Notes: generated by a model not told the origin, from the sequence alone. A DNA stretch of 64,000 bases from Anodontia alba (GCA_964016985.1 OZ024826.1:68292768-68356767); one strand, 5' to 3'. Positions 21,103 to 33,183 are shown, counted from the stretch's first letter. Numbers and translations: made by a program.

Positions 21103-21824
21103 AAAAGCAGCTGCAATCCCTGGCAGGGAAACTGAATTTTTGCGTGTGTCGTGTATGGCGGTAGAGTCTTTTCGCGCTGCATCATAGATACTATCAATAG
21201 ACTCAAAGCACCTAACCACAAAGTTAGACTTAATAGGGGTATCAGGGCTGATATCTCCTGGTGGCAATCCTTTATGGTTTCTTTTAATGGCAAGTCCATG
21301 CTTCTTGATCATCAACCTATTCAGTCTGTTTTTACAGACAGCTGCAATTTAGCAGCTGGGGAACATTTGATGGCAACTGGTTCTACTGTAACTGGGAATT
21401 GGATTGGCCCTTTGTGGCTAATCTTCATACTAACACAAAAGAAGTTCTAGCAGTTTTCCTGGCTGTTTGTAGCTGGGCCCCATATTGGAGAAACAAATGT
21501 ATATGTATTCAGTCAGACAATATGGTGACAGTGGCAGCCATCAACAAGGGCACATCACGAAATCCCTTTTTGATGTTCTGCTTGCGAATCATGTTTTTGC
21601 TGTCTGCCATATACAATTTTCATATCAAAGCCCAGCATATACGAGGTATTTCCAATATGGTGACTGATGGCATTTCCCGGCTTCACGAACCAGACAAGTG
21701 GGACCAGATAGGCCCCTTTTTGCAGCCTTCCCCACTTCATCTCCATCTTTCTCAGGCCAGTTTCTTATTTCTTTTGTACAGATCCAGCTCTCTGCACAGG
21801 GATAGCAGCAGCTCTGGACAGTGA
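21103..21824 (+). pseudogene. YR retrotransposon RNase H, copy 2
   Basis: It opens 'LQSLAGKLNFC', then 'YGGRVFSRCIIDTINRL', 'SVFTDSCNLAAGE' with the first Asp, a frameshift near 21,360-21,400, 'NTKEVLAVFLAVCSW' with the Glu, 'IQSDNMVTVAAINKGTSRNP' with the third Asp, and 'MVTDGISRLHEP', where the fourth acidic position reads D-G instead of D-D. The match to copy 1 is strong. It continues into the recombinase after stops near 21,822. Confidence 0.88.
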
Positions 21825-22783
21825 GGTTGCCAAGCTCCGTCTACTCACATTTGCAGCATCTACACGTAGAACTTACAGCAGTCAACTAGCAGCCTTCCTC
21901 CAGATCTGTGCTTGCTTAAATATCTGCCCTGTTCAAATCTCAGCAAAAGATCTTGGTCATTACATAGCCCTCTTAGGACCCAAGCTAAGCTTCTCATCGG
22001 TTTGACAGTATTTGAATATAGTCAGATTGCTACAATAGAATAGAATAGAAGCAGGTCATAATAACCCCTTGGCAGGCAGCTGGTTTTTATCATCAGTCTT
22101 AAAAGGTTTGCGTAGACAAAAAGGGGATTCCACCACCCAGAAGATTCCCATCACAAGGGAAATACTGGAAAGTATTAGGCGTCTTTTGGACTTCACCTGT
22201 CCTTTTGATATTTCCTTTTGGGCTGCATGTTTAGTGGTTTTTTTCAGTTTCTTCAGAAAGTCAAACTTATTGGTTCCCTCACAACGGGGGTTTGACCCCT
22301 CCAAGCACCTTTGTCGATCAGATGTGAAATTCTCCCTCACAGGTGTGACACTTTTGATCAGATGGTCCAAAACTATTCAGTTTCGTCAGCGTATTCTAGA
22401 GATACCTTTACTTCGTATACCGAGGTCCCGATTTTGTCCTTCTACTGCTCTGATGTTGTGCCTTAGCATAGCTCCCACTGCCAAGTCACCCTACCCTCTG
22501 TTCAGCTACCCCTCAGAAGGGGGTCTAAAACCTATAACCCATTCCGAGTTTGCCACTCACCTCAGAAAGTGTTTGAATAGACTAGGTTTTGAAGCTTCAA
22601 AGTACTCGGGGCACTCGTTTCGGAGAGGTGGCGCCTCCTTTGCCCTTCAGTGTGGCCTTCCAGCAGTTAATCAAACTGCAAGGTGATTGGGCTAGCAATG
22701 CATATGAGAAGTACTTAAATCCTTCCTTACCGCTTAGGCAACATTTAGCAAATACGATGGGGAAAGCCTTCTCATGTTCCTAG
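21825..22783 (+). pseudogene. YR retrotransposon tyrosine recombinase, copy 2
   Basis: The N-terminal domain reads 'LLTFAASTRRTYSSQLAAF' and 'KLSFSSV-stop-QYLNIVRLL'. A (tagaa)n expansion near 22,035 replaces part of it. The catalytic domain from 22,069 has 'FFRKSNLLVPSQRGFDPSKH' (box I Arg kept), 'LIRWSKTIQFRQRILEIPL', and 'YSGHSFRRGGASFALQCGL' with an intact H-x-x-R. A one-base shift near 22,665 leads to 'LIKLQGDWASNAYEKYL', with the Tyr. All catalytic residues survive here although the frame is broken, the reverse of copy 1. Confidence 0.9.
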
Positions 22784-23037
22784 TCGCACACACGTGGATG
22801 TCTGGGGGTAGATTTGCTCTCCTTGTTACTTTTTGGGAGTCAGCAGACTCTCTGCTACTGCTCATGTTTTCTTGTATACATGATATATAATTGATATTGT
22901 ATACTTTAAAACTTTATATGTGAGATGTGTGGGGGTGAGGTTCATTTAATTAACATGCTTTTTGGGTTTTCTTCTTTTTTTTTTTTTTTTTCCAACACTT
23001 TCTGGCCTTTCCTACTCCTACCTGGGTTTGGGATTTT

Positions 23038-23253
23038 GGAGATCATTTTCTTAATATTAAACTGGCAGCTTACTGGCGTTTAATGCCCAATGGATATTTG
23101 CCAGCTTCATCATTTTCTATGACTATTATTGCATGCTCATACCACTGCGGCAGACAGCTTTCATTGTTTATATTAAATGGTCTACATGATCCCAAACCCA
23201 GTCTTCCTTGTCTCTGCCTGCGGGCATTGCGTTGGGTGATTTTTTTAATTAAT
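23038..23253 (+). repeat. terminal repeat B1 of YR copy 2
   Basis: It runs from 'ggagatcattttcttaat' to 'gtgatttttttaattaat' and is repeated at 23,998-24,208. It lies directly against A2, so the junction 'taattaat|gtaaag' probably mirrors the joined ends of a circular intermediate. Confidence 0.92.
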
Positions 23254-23539
23254 GTAAAGATTAAGGTGTTTAATCTGATATTAATTTGTATGAAGCCCCT
23301 TGGCTACCTCGCTACCTTTTGTATTTTAGTGAACCCCTACAGGAGGCCTCAATTTGGAAGCAGCTTCCGTCAGTCTGATAATTCCTGGCATTTAGAGCCG
23401 TGTGCAAGCTCTGAACAATCAGTGTGATTGGGGCCATCCTGATAGCCAACCAGAGTTCAGCAGCCTCATGTGGTAGCGTCAGTTCTTTGTGCGCGCTTAG
23501 ACCTTCAACATCTGCAGGAGTTTTTGGAAATTTAATTCA
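23254..23539 (+). repeat. terminal repeat A2 of YR copy 2
   Basis: 286-bp copy of A1 (18,245-18,530), same length and almost the same sequence. Confidence 0.92.
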
Positions 23540-23997
23540 ACCCAACCCCCTCACCCTCGATTGTTGTGATTTTTTTTTTTTGATGAATTCATGTTGTGGT
23601 TGATTAGATTAGATATTAGTTCAGTGGGCCATTTAATTTTCTACTCGCATATATGCCACTCACTTGCAGCAGAGCTGTATTGAATGAGAAAATTAGATAT
23701 TTACATGTAGCTAGTCATCAATGAACTCAGAGCCGTGAGCTATATTGTGCCTATTTACGTTATATGAACAGTATAAAGAGACAGTGATATTCCATAGGAA
23801 AAAAGTTGCTCACATACCACAGAATACATGATTTGAGTATAAAGAGACAGCGGTATTCTATAGGTAACATGTTGGACACTAAATGTGTCTAGTGATATGT
23901 ACTTTTTACAGGGATTTATAGACTCAAAGTGGACACCATAGTATTCAGTTTGTGTGGATTGTAGCTCTCAAGATGAGATCATTTCCTGCCTTTAAAG

Positions 23998-24208
23998 GAG
24001 ATCATTTTCTTAATATTAAACTGGCAGCTTACTGGCATTTAATGCCAAATGGACATTTGCCAGCTTCATCATTTTCTATGACTATTATTGCATGCTCATA
24101 CCATTGCAGCAGATAGCTTTCATTGTTTATATTAAATGGTCTACATCCCAAACCCAGTCTTCCTTGTCTCTGCCTGCGGGCATCGCGTTGGGTGATTTTT
24201 TAATTAAT
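23998..24208 (+). repeat. terminal repeat B2 of YR copy 2
   Basis: Copy of B1 with two small deletions ('catcccaaac' for 'catgatcccaaac', and one T). It marks the 3' end of the element at 24,208. Confidence 0.9.
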
Positions 24209-25881
24209 ACTGACCTTTAAACTTTGATAACTTTTTTTAATTTTGGTCCGATTTTCATGAAATTTTCACCAAAATGTAGGGTTTTATGTCTGAAGTTGAA
24301 ACTAGAACAGTGTTTTCAGAGGAAAACGTATGTCCCCCCACCAGTTTGAACAGACATATTGTTAAAATAGATTGTATCTATAATAAACTCAAGGTCTGTA
24401 AGTTTGGTCAAAATTCATCCATTCCTCAATGAGATAGGGTGCTGACAAGCCATTTTCTAAAATCATAGTCCTTGTGTAACCTTGAAAATGGGATCAAGGT
24501 CACAAAAATGTAATCAGTTCTTGTCTCTGTCTCAACAATATAGCTGTGCAAGTTTGGTCAAAATCCATCCATTCATTCAGCAGATAGCGTGCAGATAAGC
24601 CATTATCCAACAATCTGAGCCCTCCTGCGACCTTGAAAATGGGGTCAAGGTCACCAAAATAAAACTAGTTATTTTCCATGCCACAACAATTTGGCTGTGC
24701 AAGTTTAGTTAAAATCCATCCATTTCTTCAAGAGATACAGTGCAGACAAGCCATTTTCCAACAATCTAAGCCCTAGTGTGACCTTGAAAATGGGGTCAAG
24801 GTCACCAAAATCTAATCAGTTCTTTTCCATGTCCCAAAAATATAGCTGTGCAAGTCTGGTCGAAATCTACTCATTCCTTCAGGAGACAAGGTGCTGACAA
24901 GCCATTTTCCACCAATCTTAGCCTTAGTGTGACCTTGAAAATGGGGTCAAGGTCGTCAAAATCTAACCAGTTCTTTTCCATGTCTCAACAATTAAGATGT
25001 AGAAGTTTGGTCAAAATCCATTCATTCTTTTAGGAGATAGGGTGCAGACAAGCAATTTTCAAACAATCTAAGCCCTCCTGTGACCTTGAAAATGTGGTCA
25101 AGGTCACCAAAATCTAATCAGTTCTTTTACATGTCCCAGCATTGTAGATGTGCCAGTTTGGTCAAAATCTATTCATTCCTACAAGAGATAGGGTGTGGAC
25201 AAGCCATTTTCCAACAAATCTAAGCCCTCCTGTGACCTTGAAAATGGGGTCAAGGTCACCAATATCTAATCAGTTCTTTTACATGTCCCAGCATTGTAGC
25301 TGTGCAAGTTTGGTCAAAATCTTTTCATTCCTACAAGAGATAGGGCGCGGACAAGCCATTTTCCAACAATCTGAGCCCTCCTGTGACCTTGAAAATGGGG
25401 TCAAGGTCACCAAAATCTAATCAGTTCTTTTACATGTCCCAGCATTGTAGATGTGCAAGTTTGGTCAAAATCTATTCATTCCTACAAGAGATAGGGTGCG
25501 GACAAGCCATTTTCCAACAATCTAAGCCCTCCTGTGACCTTGAAAATGGAGTCAAGGTCACCAAAATCTAATCAGTTCTTTTACATGTCCCAGCAATATA
25601 GATGTGAAAGTTTGGTTAAAATCTATTCATTCCTTCAAGAGATATGGTGTGGACAAGCCATTTTCCAACAATCTAAGCCCTCCTGTGACCTTGAAAATGG
25701 GGTCAAGGTCACCAAAATCTAATCAGCATTTTTCCCCCTCCCAATGATATATTTGTGTAAGTTTGGCTAAAATATGTCCATTCAATAAGGAGATAGAGTG
25801 CGGACAAGAGGTTACGCCGATGCCGACGGGATCCGCACTAAAAACAATATGTCCCCCCGCCCCACATGGTGGGGGGACATA
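24209..25881 (+). mobile_element. minisatellite element family D (TATGTCCCCC termini)
   Basis: About ten units of roughly 151 bp, each with 'gtgaccttgaaaatggggtc', 'aaggtcaccaaaatc' and 'caagccattttcc'. The code 'tatgtccccccacc' lies at 24,329-24,342. After a 'gccgatgccgacggg' tract comes the strong 3' hairpin at 25,848-25,881 (tatgtcccccc...ggggggacata), complementing the code. The 5' ACAAGA start is not seen, so the left boundary is simply the end of the YR element. Short open frames here are translations of the repeat. Confidence 0.75.
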
Positions 25882-26229
25882 ATCAGACAGATGGCAGCAT
25901 AAAAAGGGCAGAGGGGCAGCAGGAGAGGGCACGAGGGGCGGCCCACCCTTCCATGTAGGGCTAGCTGGAGCACTGATTAATATACATGTAAATGTAAATT
26001 AATATACATGTACATCATGGTTATTTATGATTACTGAATTGCATGTATATCTTTGCTCATGTCTCTAATATATATATATCTGTATTTATTTTCTTTCTTT
26101 TTTTGTCTTTCTATCACTTGTTTATTTTGTATTTGTTTAACATTTGTATTTTCTAACATTATTGTTTGTTTGTTAAAGAATTTCTGCATAATTGAGACCT
26201 TTTGTTCTGACACATGAGTTTTGCACCTA
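25882..26229. other. hAT-like right end and AT-rich spacer
   Basis: The first 94 bases are the presumed right end of the 18,076 element ('gggcagaggggcagcagg' to 'tagctggagcactg'). Beyond 25,976 the sequence is AT-rich ('acatgtaaatgtaaattaat') with no gene or repeat recognised. Confidence 0.5.
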
Positions 26230-27484
26230 AGTTATCAAGATCCTTTATTGAATTTCATGTATATTTGGCATGTTGGAAGATATAGGTCTTGAATTTAACT
26301 CTGTTCGATCTCCACCCCGGGAAGTGAACTTGAGCTCAAGGTCAGACTTAGACTTTTCATATAAAAGTCAAAATGTTTGCATTTAAGTTTATATTGCTAT
26401 ATCATCCAGACCTTTTGATTAATTTCATTTATATTTGGCATGATGGAGATATAGATTGAAAGTTTTACTCAGAGAAATTCCCTTCCCGGAGAGTTAGAAT
26501 TTTCATATAAAAGTCAAACTTTTTTATTTAAGTTTACATAGCCATATGTATACCCCCGCCATAAAAAGTATGGTGAGGGGTATACAGTTTTTGCCTTTCT
26601 GTTTTTTTTTTTGTTTGTATGTAAGTTCATTCATTCGTTGGTCTTTCCATCACATTCATAGAACTGGGGACAAAGTTTTTGTGTCAAAGTTTATAAGACC
26701 TTACATTATAAAGATCCTTTGATGGATTTTATTTTTATTTGGCGTGATGGTAGATGTAGGTCTAAAGTTTTACTCAGTGCCATACCCACCCTGGGGCCTG
26801 ACCTTGAGGTCAAGGTCACAGACAGAATTTTCATATAAAAGTCAAGATTTTGTACTTAAATTTATATACCTATATTATCAAGACCTTTTAATGAATTTCA
26901 TGTATATTTGCCATGATGGTAGATATAGGTCTAGAGTTTTACTCAGCATGATCCCCACTCCTGGGTATGACCTGGGTTTTACTCAGAGAAATGCCGGGCG
27001 AAACCTTGAGGTCTAAGTTACAGACTTAGAATTTTATATAAAAGTCAGACTTTTTGCATTAAGTTTACACAGCTATATATTATCAAGACCCTTTGAGTGA
27101 CTTCATTAATATTTGGCATGTTGGTATACACAGGTCTAAAGTTTTTCTCAGCACCATCCCCAAGCTGGGGCATGGCTTTGAGGTCAAGGTCACAGATTTT
27201 TCATACAAATGTCGAAGTTTTTGCTTTTAAAATCATAAAGACTCTTATTAATTTCACCATGTTCACTGGTATTTGTTATGGTGATAGTTATAGGTCTAAA
27301 GTTTTATTTAGCATGATCCCTGCATCCGTGCCTTACCTTTGAGGTCAAGGTCATGGGCTTCACATAATGTATGACTAAATTCTTTCAATGTTGTATTAAT
27401 ATTGCATATAACTGCCATCTCCAGAGTCAAAGCTACATACTTTGTGCTTTTTAAAAAGAGGCGGTTGCACTGGTCGGGGTATAC
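26230..27484 (+). mobile_element. minisatellite element family E (GTATACCCC termini)
   Basis: Degenerate units of 170-205 bp carry 'atatttggcatgatgg', 'tagatataggtctaaagttt' and 'cttgaggtcaaggtcacag'. A palindrome at 26,549-26,586 (gtatacccc...ggggtatac) looks like a 5' hairpin with code 'gtatacccc', and 'ggggtatac' returns at 27,476-27,484. Unit-like sequence at 26,230-26,548 lies outside this and may be a truncated older copy. No coding potential. Confidence 0.65.
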
Positions 27485-28293
27485 GTGTCCCCACTGGGCA
27501 CTGTCTAGTAGTCAAACTCAGAATGGATGAGATATCAAACAGAAATCTTCATTATTCACCTTTTCTTATGTTTTTTTTTTTTTTTTTTGTTTTTTTTCTC
27601 AAGAGAAGTGTTCATAATGCTGAACTTACAAAACACTTAAACAAGCAATGATCAGGAACTGATACAATCAGATATAAACCCTGCCCTCAACATCAAAAGG
27701 GAAAGAAGGAATACACATATGAAAAAAAATGTATGATAAAAAGAAAGCAGCTCTTTCCTAGATAGGTGTTGTTTCAGTTATAAATCTGAACCTTACAGAA
27801 TAATAGTCACACATAATGGGAAAAGGTAATCATAACACAGACAAACAAACAGTGCAACAAAGAACCACAACAGAAGCATCTTTTTGGAAAGATCAGTAAT
27901 AAATAACTGGTAGCCATAAGTATTATTCACTGTATCCAAACCTAACATGGCTAAAATTTTGTTTAGGTGTTGCTTAAAACCACCTCATACAATGCAGTCA
28001 AATACTCTTCCGAATAAGGCACACGGCCCTCAACAAGAATTCAGTCCACACAGTACTGGGTATACCCGATCTGTTTAAAGTCACTTTCAACAGTTTTTCA
28101 GTCTCATTTGATAGCATAGATCTGCATAAGAAGAGATACTAAATATTCACTTTAAAATGCAACTCTCAAAGACTCCAAACATCAACAGTATGTCACCTTT
28201 AATTATGACTTCAGACTGATTAGACCCACCTCAACCCTATGTGGCAAAAATTAATAATGTTTTTCTTGAATTCTTGCCAACAAACACTTATTA
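27485..28293. other. non-coding spacer, nothing recognised
   Basis: Contains a poly-T tract near 27,570-27,600. No protein similarity, no internal repeat and no copy elsewhere in the window were noticed. Confidence 0.4.
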
Positions 28294-31200
28294 ACAAGAG
28301 CTCCGCCAAGCAGGGATTATACGCCCGTGGGAAGTAATAAGATGTAGCACATAAACTGGCTCCTGTATAATTCAGTGCTCCGGATATAAACTGTAAGTGG
28401 AATTACAAAAAAAATTTTTTTTTAAATTTCATTGGGGCATATCTCTGCTGATATTTGGTGAACTGTAACCTACATTTAAAGGTCCAAGCTGGCCCAGTAA
28501 TTAAGACAGAAGTGACTTCTCGCTCCTGGGAAAATAGGGAGAAGTTTGCTGCTTCTTGGGAGAAGTGCTTTCTGATGGAGGACACACCACAGAAGCATGG
28601 CTATATTATAAGCTCATATGAGCTGGCTGATTTGTTTTTTCCTATACTTCAATATCGGACCAAACAATAACAAAACAAAAATAAACAACCAAAAAAAAAA
28701 ATGCTGCAAGAAATTTTTTTGTAAACTTTAACTTGTTTAATACTGATTTTATTTTTGTTCTTCAAGGGAGCCAAATCAGAAGAGTATTAAAAACAAGAGG
28801 GCCATGATGGCCCTGTAACGCTCACCTGAGCAACATAGCACTTTGAGAGCCTGATCTAGAACTGATCAAGGCAAACATTCTGATCAAAGTTCAAAATGAT
28901 TATAACAAAGTTTTCTGCTGATTTGGCCAGGTGACCTAGTTTTTGATACCACATGACCCAGTTTCGAACCTGACCTAGAACTCATCAAGACAAACATTTT
29001 GTGCAAGATTCATGATGATTGCTTGAAAAATGTGACCGCTAGAGTGATAACAAGATTTTACGCTAATTTGGCCAGGTGACCTAGTTTTTGACCCCAGGTG
29101 TTCCAGTTTCGAACTTGACCTAGAAATCATCAAGACAAACATTTAGAGCAAGATTCATGATAATTTCTTCAAAAATGTGACCGCTAGAGTGTTAACAAGG
29201 TTTACTGCTGGTTTGGCCTGGTGACCTAATTTTTGACACCACGTGACCCAGTTTCCAACTTGACCTAGAAATCATCAAGACAAACATTTTGAGCAAGATT
29301 CATGATGATTGCATCAAAAATGTGACCGCTAGAGTGTTAACAAGGTTTTCTGCTGATTTGGCCCGGTGACCTAGTTTTTGACTCCAAGTGACCCAGTTTT
29401 GAACTCGACCTATAAATCATCAAGACAAACATTTTGAGCAAGATTCATGATGATTGCTTGAAAAATGTGACCACTAGAGTGTTAACAAGGTTTTCTGCTG
29501 ATCTGGCCAGGTGACCTAGTTTTTGACCCCAAGTGACCCAGTTTCGAACTTGACCTAGAAATCATCAAGACAAACATTTTGAGCAAGATTCATGATGATT
29601 GCTTCAAAAATGTGACCGCTAGAGTGTTAACAAGGTTTTCTGCTGATCTGGCCAGGTGACCTAGTTTTTGACCCCAGGTGACCCAGTTTCGAACTTGACC
29701 TAGAATTCCTCAAGACAAACATAATGAGCAAGATTCATGATGATTGCTTCAAAAATGTGACCGCTAGAGTGTTAACAAGGTTTTCTGCTGAACTGGCCAG
29801 GTGACCTAGTTTTTGACCCCAAGTGACCCAGTTTCGAACTTGACCTAGAAATCATCAAGACAAACATATTGAGCAAGATTCATGATGCTTGCTTCAAAAG
29901 TGTGACTGCTAGAGTGTTAACAAGGTTTTCTGCTGATCTGGCCAGGTGACCTAGTTTTTGACCCCAAGTGACCCAGTTTCGAACTTGACCTAGAAATCAT
30001 CAAGACAAATACATTGAGCAAAATTCATGATGATTGCTTCACAAATGTGACCGCTACAGTGTTAACAAGGTTTTCTGCTGATCTGGCCTGGTGACCTAGT
30101 TTTTGACCCCAAGTGACCCAGTTTCGAACTTGACCTAGATTTAATAGAGGCAAACATTTTGAGCAAGTTTTATCAAGATTGGGTCAAAACTTTGACCTGT
30201 AGAGTGTTAACAAGTTTTTCCTTTGATTTGACCTGGTGACCTAGTTTTTGACCCCAAGTAACCCAGTATCGAACTTGACCTAGATTTCATAGAGGCATAC
30301 ATTTTGACCAAGATTCATCAAGATTGGGTCAAAACTGTGACCTCTAGAGTGTTAACAAACTAATTGTTGACGACGGACGACGGACGACGACGGACGACGG
30401 ACATAGGGTGATGACAATAGCTCACCCTGAGCTTTTGCTCAGGTGAGCTAAAAAAAAAATCCAAAAAGAATTATGTATTTATAAAGATTTAAAAATGGCA
30501 ACCTTTCCTTGCAAATCTAATAAAAGATGTTAAAAGAAAAAAAAAATCAATATCTTGCCCATATGACCAAAACTTTAGTTATTTGCAAAAAATAAACCTA
30601 TTATAAAATAAAATTTGCACACTATTACCTCTAAGCAATATGCTGCGAAAAGTTTACAAAAACTTTCAAAGGGGCATAAATCTGCTAATATTTGGTGCAC
30701 TGTAACCTCAAAGTAATATGTCCTGCTCCACACCATCCTGTAACTATTTATGAAGTTTCAGCTTGATCGGATGTAAACTGTAGGAGGATTTAGCCGGAAA
30801 CAAAAAATTAATAGAAATTTTCAAAGGATTTTAACTCTGCTAATATTTGGTGGATTGTAACCTTGAAACAATATGCGCTGCTCTACATCATGGTCTAACT
30901 ACAAATCAAGTTTCAGCTTGATAGGATGTAAACTGTAGGAGGATTTAGCCGGAAACAAAAAGTTTACAGAAATTTTCAAAGGGGCATAACTCTGCTAATA
31001 TTTGATGGATTGTAACCTCGAAACAATATGTGCTGCTCCACATCCTGATCTAACTATAAATGAAGTTTCAGCTTGATCAGATGTAAAATGTAGGAGGAGT
31101 TAATCAGAAATGAAAACTTTACAGAAATTTTCAAAGGGGCATAACTCTGCAAACATTTGGTGGACTGTAACCCCGAAACAATATGCGCTGCTCCACATCA

Positions 31201-31627
31201 TGGTCTAACTATAAATGAAGTTTCAGCTTGATTGGATGTAAACTGTAGGAGGAGTTAGCCGAAAACGTAAAGTTTACAGAAATTTTCAAAGGGGCATAAC
31301 TCTGCTAATATTTGTTGGACTGTAACCTCGAAAGAATATGCGCTGCTCCACATCATGGTCTAACTATAAATGAAGTTTCAGCTTGATTAGATGTCAAATG
31401 TAGGAGGAGTTAACTGGAAATGAAAAGTTAACAGAAATTTTCAAAGGGGCATAACTCTGCAAACATTTGGTGGACTGTAACCCCAAAATAATATGCGCTG
31501 CGCCACATCATGGTCTAACTATATACCAAGTTTCAGCTTGATCGGATGGAAAAAGTTTACGGATGGACGGACAGACGGACGCCAAACCCCGTAACATAAT
31601 ACGTCCCGTTTTTCAAACGGGCATATA
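28294..31627 (+). mobile_element. minisatellite element family C, split by a family-A element
   Basis: It starts 'acaagagctccgccaagcag' with the code 'tatacgcccgt'. It is interrupted at 28,793-30,450 by a complete family-A element, then runs through units of about 155 bp ('ggtggactgtaaccccg', 'gaagtttcagcttgat') to 'acggacagacggacgcc' and the hairpin 'cccgtttttcaaacggg', ending 'catata'. The uninterrupted sister copy at 48,976-50,949 aligns throughout and gives the empty site near 49,436. Confidence 0.9.
28793..30450 (+). mobile_element. minisatellite element family A, complete, nested
   Basis: It starts 'acaagagggccatgatggcc' (hairpin GGGCC-atgat-GGCCC), then the code 'gctcacctgagc'. Roughly ten units of about 147 bp follow ('gtgaccgctagagtgttaac', 'gatctggccaggtgacctag', 'cgaacttgacctagaaatc'), then 'gacgacggacgacgg', a 3' hairpin (ctgagc-tttt-gctcag) and 'gtgagcta'. 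Its units differ completely from those of the 11,834 copy although both ends match, so ends and minisatellite cores are exchangeable. Confidence 0.92.
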
Positions 31628-31705
31628 AAAATGAGTGACAGAAAATAATACAATAAGAAAATGAATATACACATAAACAAAAATGCCATCTGATTCAATA
31701 ATCAA

Positions 31706-33183
31706 ACAAGAGTTGTCAGAAGACAACGCAGCTCGCCGGAAAGGGCTAATCGGATAAGCAAACAATCTTTATTAAATATTTAAGATTAAATGCAGAACTT
31801 AAACTTATATGACAGAGTATGACCTGACTTTGATGTCTGAAGAATGTCAAAACTGAGGGACGGGATGTATGTCATTGAAATATCTTCCCTTAGGTTGGTG
31901 TTGACAAAATATAAAAGCTGTATGTTACATGCTGAATCCCTTAGGTTGGTGTGGACGAAATATGAAAGCTATATCTTACAAACTTCAGCAGTCATGTACT
32001 TTTCAAAACTTAAACACAGCTGTTAATGACAAAGTATGACTTGACCATGATCTAGGCAAAAGGTCAAACTGAGGAAGGGGTGTGTACTATTGAAAGGTCT
32101 TACCCTAAGGTAGGTGTTAGCCAAATATTAAAGCGGTATCTTGAATACTTCAGCAGTTACGAACACTTTTCAAAACTTAAATGCAGAGCTCAAACATGGG
32201 TTTAAATGACAAAGTATGACCTGACCTTGACCTAGGCAGAAGGTCAAACTGAGGAAGGGGTGTATGGTATTGAAAGGTCTAACCCTAATGTTGGTGTGGG
32301 CCAAATATTAAAGCGGTATCTTGAATACTTCAGCAGTTACGAACACTTTTCAGAACTTAAACGCAGAACTCAAACATGGGTTTAAATGACATACTATGAC
32401 CTGCCCTTGACCTAGGCAGAAGGTCAAACTGAGAATGGGGTGTGTGCTATTTAAAGGTCTTACCCTAAGGCAGTTGTTGGCCAAATGTTAAAGCGGTACC
32501 TTGAATACTTCAGCAGTTACAAAAACTTATCAAAACTTAAACACAGAACTCCAACATGGGTTTAAATGACGAAGTATGACCTGATCTTCACCCAGGCAGA
32601 AGGTCAAACTGAGGAAGGAGTGTGTGCTATTAAAAGGTCTTACCCTTATGTTGGTGTGGGCCAAATATTAAAGGGGTATCTTGAATACTTCAGCAGTTAC
32701 AAATACTTTTCAAAACTTAAACACAGAACTCCAACATGGGTTTAAATGACAAAGTATGACCTGACCTTGACCTAGGCAGAAGGTCAAACTGAAAAAGGAG
32801 TGTGTGCTATTGAAAGGTCTAACCCTAAGGCTGGTGTGGGCCAAATATTGAAGCTCTATCTTGAATACTTCAGCAGTTACAAACACTTTTCGAAACTTAA
32901 ACGCAAAACTTAAACATGGGTGTAAATGACAAAGTAAGAACTGACCTTGACCTACATAAATGGTCTAACTTGGGAACGGGGGTATATGCTATTGAAAGGT
33001 CCTACCCTAAGGTAGGTGTAGGCCAAATATGAAAGCAGTACCTTAAATAATTAAAAAACTATACACACCTTTGAAAACTTAAACATTGTGCTAATGCGGA
33101 TGCCGACGCCGATGCCGACAGAAGCCGACGCCAACAACTGGGTGACAACATAAGCTCTCCAGGGACATAGTCCCGGCGAGCTA
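31706..33183 (+). mobile_element. minisatellite element family B, complete
   Basis: It starts 'acaagagttgtcagaagaca' and the code 'agctcgccgg'. Array units recur every 180 bp (for example 'cttcagcagttac' at about 32,149, 32,329, 32,509, 32,689 and 32,869). The 3' part has 'gccgacgccgatgccgac', the hairpin 'gggacatagtccc' and 'ggcgagcta'. It is the long form of the element at 17,051. Confidence 0.92.

Larger units (their letters stand above)
18245..24208 (+). mobile_element. Ngaro-like YR retrotransposon, copy 2 (RT lost)
   Basis: Order: A1 (18,245-18,530), ORF1 with SAM-like domain and CCCH finger, a family-C minisatellite remnant where RT should be, RNase H, tyrosine recombinase, B1 (23,038-23,253), A2 (23,254-23,539), a 458-bp spacer, B2 (23,998-24,208). 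A1 and A2 are both exactly 286 bp. It is the same lineage as copy 1, but its terminal repeats are unrelated in sequence to those of copy 1, so it is a sister subfamily. Copy 3 at 51,921 matches this subfamily. Confidence 0.9.
18076..25975. mobile_element. hAT-like element filled by later insertions
   Basis: The left end 'cagtgctccagctag' at 18,076 is matched by the inverted right end 'ctagctggagcactg' at 25,961-25,975. Both are followed inward by 'gggcagaggggtgcc'-type or 'ggcagaggggcagc'-type sequence. The flanks share 'attaa'. Only about 260 bases belong to the element itself; the rest is YR copy 2 and a minisatellite element. CAGTG termini suggest hAT but the 5-bp flank match is not the usual 8, so pairing of these two ends is probable rather than certain. 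A second left end lies at 51,751. Confidence 0.65.

Noticed and set aside
24300..25830. Regular 151-bp repeats looked at as a possible CRISPR-like array
   Set aside because: Whole units repeat with no unique spacers, the period is far too long, and the context is a eukaryotic minisatellite element.
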